Below the pieces are notes generated by a model. That model made no database searches. It was not told the DNA's origin and saw nothing but the letters and a program-made list of their open reading frames with translations. A stretch of DNA of 6,085 bases, taken from the NCBI GenBank assembly GCA_012841675.1, contig DUUG01000355.1:1-6085 (forward strand), written 5' to 3'. How positions within the stretch are numbered: position 1 is the first letter of the stretch; each line of letters starts with the position of its first letter. Of this stretch, positions 1-5,580 are shown piece by piece. The position numbers were made by a program, and so were the translations under genes. Source of the DNA: Clostridiales bacterium. Lineage in GTDB: Bacteria > Bacillota > Clostridia > Oscillospirales > QAMX01.

Positions 1-1
1 C

Positions 2-1342
2 TTCGGCTTTGTTTTTCTTCTCTGGTGGACAAAAGCCAGCGTCCAAAGCCCCAAAACGCACCGGATTTTGTGGGGCAGCACCTGCTTGCTGCTGGTGTAT
101 GTGACGTTAAGCAGTCCACTATCGCAGACGGTCTTTGCGGCCTTTGATGTTGATACTCGTGCCGCCGGCAACAAGTTTATGGCGGCTGCCAAGTTTGAAA
201 ACAACAACATGGTCGCCTTTTGGGCAAGCGAGCTGTCCCAAGTCTTTACCTCGGGGCCAATTATGCCCGAAAACTACGGCAAAGAGACTATCGAGGCCCT
301 TCTTCTCAAAGATACCGGCCCCAAAACCGACAGCAAGTTGCCCAATGTGATCTTTTTAATGTCCGAATCCTTTGCCGATTTCCGCCAATTGTCCGAAGAA
401 AGCGTTCCTTCCGGCATATATAATGCCCTGGACCGCATACAAAAAGAAGGCTTTGTCGGCACTACCATTGTGCCCACCTTCGGCGGATACACCATTCGAA
501 GCGAGTTTGAGTTGCTACACGGCTTGCCGGTGGCATCTCTGGGCGACCCTGTCTTTCCCCACGAGGAAGTGACGCTGGAGAATCCCGGCGCTTTTCCGGC
601 GCTTTTTAGGGATCTTGGCTATGCCACGGCCTACCTGCATCCCTTTTCCGCCGATTTCTACGATCGGGACGAGCTTTACCCCCAGCTTGGCTTTGACAGC
701 CTGTTTTTTGAGGAGGATCTTCCCGTAGATGAAAACCGTTTTCGCTCTTATGCCGATGACGGGCTTCTCTTTGACAAGGCGCTTTCCCTGCTGGAAGAAG
801 ATAAGCCAGCCTTTTTGTTTATTACCACCATGCAGAACCACCAGCCCTATTATGAGGAAGGCGATTCCGTCACGGCGGAAAGCGAATTTGCCTACTATTT
901 GGAAGGGCTTGCCCACTCTGACCAGCGGCTCAATGCTTTTCTGGACGAGCTTCGTTCATTCGAAGAGCCGACGCTTCTCTTTTTTGTGGGCGATCATTAC
1001 CCGTTTTTAGGACAAAATGGCAGCATTTACGATGCCTTAGGTATGGACGAAACCAACTGTCAGATTTTGTTTGAACAGCCTTATGGGGTTTGGGCAAATT
1101 ACGATGCGGATTTTTCCGTTTTTCCGAAAAATCCTGTTTCCCTTTTCTATTTGCCTCATCTGATGCTGCATACGGTTGTGCCCTATGGCGGCGACCGTTT
1201 TTCAGAAACAGTGCTTTCCTTTTTACCGGAAACACCTGTCTATACAACTCCGTATCAAACCAATCGCCCGGCACACGCAGGTCTTGACCTGTTGACCTAT
1301 GACCGGACGATTGGGGAAGGATATAGTATTTCCCAAAAATAA
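2..1342 (+). CDS. LTA synthase family protein (alkaline-phosphatase/sulfatase fold), 5'-truncated by window
   Basis: The frame is open from base 2, so the true start lies upstream; the TTG at 68 is internal. Visible are the end of one hydrophobic segment (about bases 2-28) and another at about 71-120, followed by a large extracellular catalytic domain. Numbering from the TTG at 68, the motifs are NVIFLMSESFAD (metal ligand E100), GGYTIRSEFELLHGLP (nucleophile T142), H191 and R200 around the FYDRD stretch, TMQNHQPY (H258) and FFVGDHYP (D309, H310). From what is known of S. aureus LtaS, these match E255, T300, H347, R356, H416, D475 and H476 with similar spacing, so the enzyme should be active. 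Family members move glycerol-phosphate from phosphatidylglycerol onto a lipoteichoic acid or glycan acceptor outside the cell. The LtaS tryptophan W354 appears to be Y198 here, so the exact substrate is open. The MATE gene follows closely, suggesting co-transcription. The family call is firm; the name ltaS is not assigned. Confidence 0.9.
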   Translation, partial: FGFVFLLWWTKASVQSPKTHRILWGSTCLLLVYVTLSSPLSQTVFAAFDVDTRAAGNKFMAAAKFENNNMVAFWASELSQVFTSGPIMPENYGKETIEALLLKDTGPKTDSKLPNVIFLMSESFADFRQLSEESVPSGIYNALDRIQKEGFVGTTIVPTFGGYTIRSEFELLHGLPVASLGDPVFPHEEVTLENPGAFPALFRDLGYATAYLHPFSADFYDRDELYPQLGFDSLFFEEDLPVDENRFRSYADDGLLFDKALSLLEEDKPAFLFITTMQNHQPYYEEGDSVTAESEFAYYLEGLAHSDQRLNAFLDELRSFEEPTLLFFVGDHYPFLGQNGSIYDALGMDETNCQILFEQPYGVWANYDADFSVFPKNPVSLFYLPHLMLHTVVPYGGDRFSETVLSFLPETPVYTTPYQTNRPAHAGLDLLTYDRTIGEGYSISQK

Positions 1343-1364
1343 CGGCGTCTATCGCCGAATCAGA

Positions 1365-2780
1365 ATGGATGTTTTTGCGTTGGTTTCTGTCAACAAGTTG
1401 ATTCCTGTCAACAACAGGCAGATTTTTCGTTTGCTCTGGCCTATTTTAATCGAGCAGGCACTCTCTTCCTTCGTCGGTCTTGCCGATATGATTGTTGTAA
1501 GTCATGTGGGCGATGCGGCGGTGTCTGCCGTCGGATTGGTAGATAGTGTAAACATACTCCTTATCAATGTGTTTTCTGCCATTGCCGCCGGTGCGACGGT
1601 AATTGTATCGCAAAGGGCGGGACAGAACGACAGAGAGGGGATTTTTAAAACCATAGGGCAGGCTTCCTTTGTCATTGTCTGTATTATGCTGACAGTAAGT
1701 GCCCTGGCCATGACGTTTAGCACCAATATTTTCGATGCGCTTTACCCCGGTGTTGCAAGCGATGTGCGAGCCAATGGTTTGATTTACTTCCGAATTACGG
1801 CGTTTAACTACGCGCTCATCGCCCTGTATGCCACTTTAGCCGGCAGTATGCGAGGGCAAGGCGATGTAAGAACGCCCATGCGAATTTCTTTGATGATCAA
1901 CTTCGTCAACGTAACTCTCAACGTTGTGTTTACTTACGTCTTCCACATGGGCGTGGCCGGCATTGCGTTTGCCACCATGATAGGCTGGGCTTCCGGTGCG
2001 CTGGTTATGGTGTATCTAACCATCCGCCGCAATACAAGGCGCATTTTCTCCCTTTCCAATATTCGACCGCAGAAAAATATCCTGTTTCCTGTGTTCCGCA
2101 TTGGTCTTCCCTCTGGGCTTGACTCTCTTTTGTTCCACTGCGGCAAGATTATTACGCAGGTTTTCCTCTCCGGTATGGGAACGCACAACATTGCCGGCAT
2201 GGTAATTGCCGGATCCATGTTCGGTCTTTTCTGCATTCCGGGCAACTCCTTCGCCATTGCCGTTACCACGTTGGTCGGCCAAAACTATGGCGCAGGGCTA
2301 TACCGGACGGCGCGGAGGATGCTGCTCCGCTGTATCGTTTTGGCCACAGCCTTCATGTCCGTCATTTCTCTGGGCGCCTACTGGGTTGTGCCATTCCTTG
2401 TCAGTCTTTATAAACCGACTGCCAGTGCCGCCCCGGTTGCCATCCAGATTTTGCGGCTCTATCTTGTGATGATTCCTCTGTTCTGGCCCGTTGCCTTTAT
2501 TACCTCCAGCGGTCTGCGAGCTGTTAGCGACGTGGTGTATTCAACCACCGTCTCGGTATCCTCCATGTGGACCATGCGCGTCGGGTGCGCGTGGGTGCTG
2601 GGAGTTTACTTCAACCTGGGGCCTTTCGGCATTGCATTGGCCATGGGCTTAGACTGGATTGTCCGAGGGATGTTCTACATCCCGCGTATTTTGACCCTCA
2701 AGCGTTTAAAGGAAGATCAGCCTGATAAAAAACCCACCTTTGCCCACGATATGGAGGAAATCGAAGTACCTGCCCATTGA
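1365..2780 (+). CDS. MATE family efflux transporter
   Basis: This is a polytopic membrane protein of 471 residues, close to the usual 450 or so for the MATE (NorM/DinF-type) family, with about 12 hydrophobic segments. MATE proteins export drugs, metabolites or lipid-linked compounds using Na+ or H+ gradients. Family-typical stretches, numbered from the ATG at 1365, are LLWPILIEQ (about 23-31), GLADMIVVSHVG (38-49), MRGQGDVRTPM (162-172) and the second-half counterpart TLVGQNYGAG (302-311). The charged C-terminal tail (about 447-471) should be cytoplasmic. The start is uncertain. The ATG at 1299 would add 22 residues that do not look MATE-like and would overlap the upstream gene by 44 bases. 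The ATG at 1365 leaves a 22-base gap and a normal short N-terminus, but has no clear Shine-Dalgarno, so translation may depend on coupling to the upstream gene. The substrate cannot be told from sequence. No terminator is evident after the stop. Confidence 0.93.
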   Translation: MDVFALVSVNKLIPVNNRQIFRLLWPILIEQALSSFVGLADMIVVSHVGDAAVSAVGLVDSVNILLINVFSAIAAGATVIVSQRAGQNDREGIFKTIGQASFVIVCIMLTVSALAMTFSTNIFDALYPGVASDVRANGLIYFRITAFNYALIALYATLAGSMRGQGDVRTPMRISLMINFVNVTLNVVFTYVFHMGVAGIAFATMIGWASGALVMVYLTIRRNTRRIFSLSNIRPQKNILFPVFRIGLPSGLDSLLFHCGKIITQVFLSGMGTHNIAGMVIAGSMFGLFCIPGNSFAIAVTTLVGQNYGAGLYRTARRMLLRCIVLATAFMSVISLGAYWVVPFLVSLYKPTASAAPVAIQILRLYLVMIPLFWPVAFITSSGLRAVSDVVYSTTVSVSSMWTMRVGCAWVLGVYFNLGPFGIALAMGLDWIVRGMFYIPRILTLKRLKEDQPDKKPTFAHDMEEIEVPAH

Positions 2781-2815
2781 TACCCGTTAGATAGGTAAGG
2801 AATTCTCGTTTCCTT

Positions 2816-2845
2816 GTATAACCGGCCACTTGCTTGGGTATGCTT
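2816..2845 (+). promoter_or_regulatory. Candidate forespore sigmaF promoter for spoIIR
   Basis: GTATA at 2816-2820 fits the sigmaF -35 consensus GYWTA. After 15 bases comes GGGTATGCTT at 2836-2845, which fits the -10 consensus GGNNANANTW at all fixed positions but one (G at 2842 instead of A). Transcription would begin near 2851-2853, giving a leader of about 23 bases that just includes the spoIIR ribosome binding site. SpoIIR is a known sigmaF-dependent gene in Bacillus, which makes the location plausible. The consensus is from memory and the match is by eye; a sigmaA reading (TTGTAT, 19 bases, TATGCT) is weaker. Confidence 0.55.
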
Positions 2846-2869
2846 TTTTACACAAGGAAAGGTGGCTGG
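2822..2869 (+). promoter_or_regulatory. Inverted repeat that would hide the spoIIR ribosome binding site
   Basis: CCGGCCACTT at 2822-2831 can pair with AGGTGGCTGG at 2860-2869: ten pairs, of which two are G-U wobbles and six are G-C. A second short stem inside it, CTTG 2833-2836 with CAAG 2853-2856, leaves a 16-base loop. The right arm contains the AGGTGG Shine-Dalgarno of spoIIR. The left arm lies upstream of the start of the predicted sigmaF transcript, so only longer read-through RNA could form the structure. The pairing is seen in the sequence; the regulatory role is inferred. Confidence 0.45.
2858..2865 (+). promoter_or_regulatory. Ribosome binding site that fixes the spoIIR start
   Basis: AAAGGTGG ends nine bases before the ATG at 2875 and is the best Shine-Dalgarno match in the region. 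It favours that ATG over the in-frame TTG at 2830, which has no such site and would lie upstream of the predicted transcription start. Confidence 0.7.
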
Positions 2870-2874
2870 ATAGG

Positions 2875-3477
2875 ATGAAGAATGCGAAAATTTTGCGCAT
2901 AGAGCTGGCCGTTTTGATCGGGCTTATCGTGTGCATTTTGGTATCCGTATTTGCCCAGCAGCATGGGCTTGCCAAAGGTCTCATTCGCCTGCATATCTCT
3001 GCCGCATCCGATGAAAGCGGCGATCAAGCCGTGAAACTGGCCGTGCGCGACCGTTTGTTAACCGATTTTTTTGAAGTTGTTCCCGTGCCGGAAACAACAG
3101 AGGAGGCCCGCCGTCTTTTGTCGGCGGCCCTACCTATTTTAACCGCCCTTGCTGAAGACGAGTTGAACCGTCAGGGGCGGCCGGACTTGACCGTTACGGC
3201 CACTTTAGAAACAGAAGTTTTTCCCGAACGCCATTATGACGATTTTTCTCTGCCCGCCGGAGAATATACGACGCTGCGCCTTCGTTTAGGCGAAGGCAAG
3301 GGGGCCAATTGGTGGTGTGTCATGTATCCGCCTTTGTGCGCCCCGTCCTCTATGTCCAACGTGTCGAATCGTAAAATAGCCGAACAAGCCGGCTTAATGC
3401 GGGGAAAAACAGCAGAAGTAAAAATCAAATTCAAGATTCTTGAATGGTTCTACTCTTTAAAAGCTCGGCTTACGTAA
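2875..3477 (+). CDS. spoIIR: Stage II sporulation protein R
   Basis: SpoIIR is made in the forespore soon after asymmetric division. It is exported to the intermembrane space and activates the membrane protease SpoIIGA, which cuts pro-sigmaE and so switches on the mother-cell programme. The 200-residue product starts with a basic tip and a hydrophobic segment (about 11-27, signal peptide or anchor). The mature part carries family landmarks: LIRLHISAASDESGDQAV (36-53) followed by VRD, the PAGEY turn (127-131) and the signature LGEGKGANWWCVMYPPLC (138-155). The length is typical of the family. The ATG at 2875 is chosen because AAAGGTGG precedes it at good spacing. A candidate sigmaF promoter lies just upstream, while no clear terminator separates the gene from the MATE gene before it or from the TraB-family gene 40 bases after it. 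Identification is strong; the gene implies an endospore-forming host. Confidence 0.95.
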   Translation: MKNAKILRIELAVLIGLIVCILVSVFAQQHGLAKGLIRLHISAASDESGDQAVKLAVRDRLLTDFFEVVPVPETTEEARRLLSAALPILTALAEDELNRQGRPDLTVTATLETEVFPERHYDDFSLPAGEYTTLRLRLGEGKGANWWCVMYPPLCAPSSMSNVSNRKIAEQAGLMRGKTAEVKIKFKILEWFYSLKARLT

Positions 3478-3517
3478 CCCCCTCCGGCCCGCCTGAAGGG
3501 TCACGAAAGGAGAACCC

Positions 3518-4504
3518 ATGAAAAAGCTACTCCCCTTTTTACTCATATTCCTACTTGTTTTAACTGCTTGTGGCCCGAAAAACGAGCCGCAAAGCTCCAC
3601 TTCCGCGGACACAACCGCCACTACAACAGGCAGCCAAGCCCTAACCCAAACTAACGAATTCGTCAAAACCGCCACACTTCCCTTCTGGACGGTAACCGAT
3701 CCTGCTACCGGTGCCAAAATCTATTTGCTCGGCTCCATCCACGCCGCGCGGGAGGATTTATATCCGCTGCCCCAAGCAATTATGGACGCCTACAACAACT
3801 CGGACTATCTGGTCGTTGAGGCAAACATTGTCACCGCTGAGCAGGATATGGCCCTTTTAGTTCGTTGTATGGAAAAAATGGTTTACACCAACGGCAGCAA
3901 AATCACCTCCTATATTTCTGACGAGCTGTATCAGGAGGCTAAAAAGCTGTTGATTCAAGAGGGCATGTATAACATCACACTGGACTATATGATGCCCGTC
4001 ATGTGGGCCACCACTATCCAAAATATTTGGGTTGAAAAAAGCTCTCTCCGGTCTGAGTTGGGCGTGGACCGCCATTTTCTCACATTAGCAGCCTCCGACG
4101 ACAAGACAATTGTGGAAGTTGAATCGGTGGAGGATCAGTATGCCATGCTGGCATCCTTCTCTCCTAAGCTGCAGGAGCTGTTTCTCTCCTCCTCCATACA
4201 AGAGCCGGAGATCCAGGTGCAGGAGCTGGAAGAGCTTTACAATGTCTGGCTGGAGGGCGATTTAGAAAAAATCGAAGCCCTTTCCTCAGAAGTGGATGAG
4301 TCTTTAACCGAAGAAGAACAAGTTTTGGTAGAGGAGTATAAACAGAAGCTTTTATACGGCAGAAACTCTGCCATGGCCCAGCGGGCAGAGGCCTTTTTGA
4401 AAGAGCAGAAAACCTGCTTCTTTATTGTCGGCGCGGCCCATATGGCCGGCGAAACAGGTGTGCTTGCTTATTTAACGGAAAAGGGCTATCAAATTACAGA
4501 ATAA
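3518..4504 (+). CDS. TraB/GumN family lipoprotein
   Basis: The 328-residue product begins with a lipoprotein signal peptide (MKKLLPF, hydrophobic core, lipobox LTAC with Cys18), then a Ser/Thr-rich linker (about 24-45), so it should be anchored on the outer face of the membrane. The remainder matches the TraB/GumN (TIKI-like) family: FWTVTDP (56-62), IYLLGSIHAARE (68-79, with the GxxH motif at G72-H75), DYLVVEAN (96-103, with E101), LGVDRHFL (181-188), VESVEDQ (201-207) and the second GxxH, VGAAHMAGETGV (304-315, with H308). The paired GxxH motifs and acidic residues resemble those proposed to bind metal in Tiki proteases, but the bacterial members have no settled function. The start has a good site, AAAGGAG at 3506-3512, five bases from the ATG. 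The gene follows spoIIR by 40 bases with no clear terminator between them, so partial co-transcription is possible. It ends directly at a terminator hairpin. Confidence 0.9.
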   Translation: MKKLLPFLLIFLLVLTACGPKNEPQSSTSADTTATTTGSQALTQTNEFVKTATLPFWTVTDPATGAKIYLLGSIHAAREDLYPLPQAIMDAYNNSDYLVVEANIVTAEQDMALLVRCMEKMVYTNGSKITSYISDELYQEAKKLLIQEGMYNITLDYMMPVMWATTIQNIWVEKSSLRSELGVDRHFLTLAASDDKTIVEVESVEDQYAMLASFSPKLQELFLSSSIQEPEIQVQELEELYNVWLEGDLEKIEALSSEVDESLTEEEQVLVEEYKQKLLYGRNSAMAQRAEAFLKEQKTCFFIVGAAHMAGETGVLAYLTEKGYQITE

Positions 4505-4534
4505 AAAAAGGTAGAGTTTTCTCTACCTTTTTCT
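4505..4534. terminator. Intrinsic terminator, probably bidirectional
   Basis: AAAAAGGTAGAG (4505-4516) pairs perfectly with CTCTACCTTTTT (4521-4532) around a TTTT loop, a 12-base-pair stem beginning immediately after the TraB-family stop codon. The A-tract on one side and T-tract on the other give a U-run in either direction, so it should end + strand transcripts and could catch leftover - strand transcripts from hflC. Confidence 0.88.
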
Positions 4535-4561
4535 AAATGGCAGGGTATTCTCCTGCTATTT
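4535..4561. repeat. Middle stem-loop of the convergent gap
   Basis: AAATGGCAGG (4535-4544) pairs with CCTGCTATTT (4552-4561): ten pairs, one a G-T wobble, with a 7-base loop. On the + strand it is followed only by a short T-run running into A's, so it is at best a weak terminator. It may be a backup terminator or an RNA 3'-end stabiliser; the role is unknown. Confidence 0.55.
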
Positions 4562-4562
4562 T

Positions 4563-4595
4563 AAAAAAGAAGGCAAGCCCCACGGGGCTTGCCTT
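4563..4595 (-). terminator. Intrinsic terminator of the hflK-hflC transcript
   Basis: The arms 4570-4580 and 4585-4595 form an 11-base-pair stem (AAGGCAAGCCC with GGGCTTGCCTT) around a four-base loop that can close by one more C-G pair. Read on the - strand it starts seven bases after the hflC stop and is followed by a run of six T's (complement of 4563-4568), the classic terminator form. Confidence 0.9.
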
Positions 4596-4602
4596 TGTCA
4601 TT

Positions 4603-5565
4603 CTATTCCTCCGCAAAGAAGTTGATACCAAGCAGATACTTGGCAAAGGGACTATCCAGCGGGATAACCAACGTGGTGTTGTCTCTGATCGTATTGCTGT
4701 ACATCTCCAGCATATTGTAGAATTCGGAAAAACCGGGGTTGCTTCCGTAAGCGTCGTTGTAGATTTGCGCGGCCAGCGCATCTCCCTCACCCATGAGGAT
4801 TTCCGCCTTGGATGTGGCTTCACTAAGTATAATTCTCACCTGCTGATCGGTGGAGGAGCGGATCTTAATGGCCTCCTCCTCACCTTCCGAGCGGTACTGG
4901 GCGGCCATCTGGTCCCGTTCCGTAATCATGCGGTTGTAGATAGACTGGTGGTTTTCCACGGGAACATCCGTCCGCCGAATGCGGATATCGTTGGCGCGGA
5001 TGCCGTAGTCCCGCAGATCCTCGTTTAACTCGTCTTGCAACTCCAGCAGCATCTGCCAACCCAGCTCTTTATCGGAAATAACCGTGGTGGAATTGAGCTT
5101 ACCGACCTTTTCCCGCATACGGGAGTACATAATGTCGTCAATGCGGGTTTCTGCCGCGCTTTCCGTGCCCATGGTGATTTCAAAAAACAGAGGATTGACA
5201 ATTTGCCACTGGGCATTGTTGTCAAACATAAGCTTTTTCTTGTCGTTAGTAATGACCTGCTGAGGCATGGAGTTATAAGGCTTCAGCTTGCTGGAAAAGC
5301 GCACTACATTGTCGATGAAAGGGATTTTAAAATATATCCCCGCCCCCTCATAGACCTTTACGTTCTCATACCCCTCTAAGGAGGCAATCTCGGCACGAAT
5401 CTCATCGGCATTGTTCTTCACGTATACCTTTTGAATCTCGCCGAATTGCTTTACCAAAGCGCATTCATCCTCATGGAGGATAAAAAAGCTGTTGGACACG
5501 CCTACTATCAGGAGAAGAACGAAAATGACGGCAAAAAAGATGGCAAATTGTTTTTTAATAGTCAT
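4603..5565 (-). CDS. hflC: HflC-like SPFH/band-7 membrane protein
   Basis: In E. coli, HflC with HflK forms a large membrane-anchored cage around the FtsH protease and tempers its attack on membrane proteins; the role in Firmicutes is less clear. The 320-residue product has one N-terminal membrane segment (about 8-26), a band-7 domain (about 28-215) with the GIYFKIPFID stretch (76-85), and the HflC-type helix: YNRMITERDQMAAQYRSEGE (210-229), EEEAIKIRSSTDQQV, then GEGDALAAQIYNDAYGSNPG (259-278). The order with hflK upstream matches the usual hflKC pair. The start ATG has a very strong ribosome binding site that also carries the hflK stop codon. The stretch between FGEI (41-44) and GAGIYF is about 17 residues longer than the matching part of E. 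coli HflC as I recall it. A terminator follows directly. The family is certain; HflC rather than another SPFH protein is well supported by the neighbour. Confidence 0.9.
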   Translation of the reverse strand: MTIKKQFAIFFAVIFVLLLIVGVSNSFFILHEDECALVKQFGEIQKVYVKNNADEIRAEIASLEGYENVKVYEGAGIYFKIPFIDNVVRFSSKLKPYNSMPQQVITNDKKKLMFDNNAQWQIVNPLFFEITMGTESAAETRIDDIMYSRMREKVGKLNSTTVISDKELGWQMLLELQDELNEDLRDYGIRANDIRIRRTDVPVENHQSIYNRMITERDQMAAQYRSEGEEEAIKIRSSTDQQVRIILSEATSKAEILMGEGDALAAQIYNDAYGSNPGFSEFYNMLEMYSNTIRDNTTLVIPLDSPFAKYLLGINFFAEE

Positions 5566-5570
5566 ATATA

Positions 5571-5580
5571 TCTCCTCCTA
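5571..5580 (-). promoter_or_regulatory. hflC ribosome binding site overlapping the hflK stop codon
   Basis: On the - strand this reads TAGGAGGAGA, ending five bases before the hflC ATG. The first three bases are the TAG stop of hflK, so ribosomes ending hflK sit on the hflC initiation site. This arrangement favours coupled translation and roughly balanced amounts of the two partners. Confidence 0.85.

Noticed and set aside
1278..1309. A perfect 14-base palindrome (CAGGTCTTGACCTG) followed by further TGACC copies near the end of the LTA-synthase-family gene.
   Set aside because: It lies inside coding sequence, is short, and has no promoter at sensible spacing beside it; a TTGACC with the downstream TATAGT has a 24-base spacer, too long for a sigmaA promoter.
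2797..2815. AAGGAA / TTCCTT inverted repeat after the MATE stop codon, as a possible terminator.
   Set aside because: Only six pairs, mostly A-T, and no T-run follows; it is unlikely to terminate transcription.
2830..2877. An upstream TTG start for spoIIR adding 15 residues.
   Set aside because: It has no ribosome binding site, lies upstream of the predicted sigmaF start, and would put charged residues ahead of an otherwise normal signal segment.
3440..3515. A separate promoter or hairpin for the TraB-family gene in the end of spoIIR and the 40-base gap.
   Set aside because: TTGAAT at 3440 has no -10 box at usual spacing, and the CCCT/AGGG pairing in the gap is only four bases, so neither can be supported.
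4537..5028. A 163-residue open frame on the + strand opposite hflC, and similar long frames opposite hflK and opposite the LTA-synthase-family gene.
   Set aside because: They lie antisense to well-identified genes, have no recognisable domains, and the first starts inside the terminator region; they are shadows of real coding frames.
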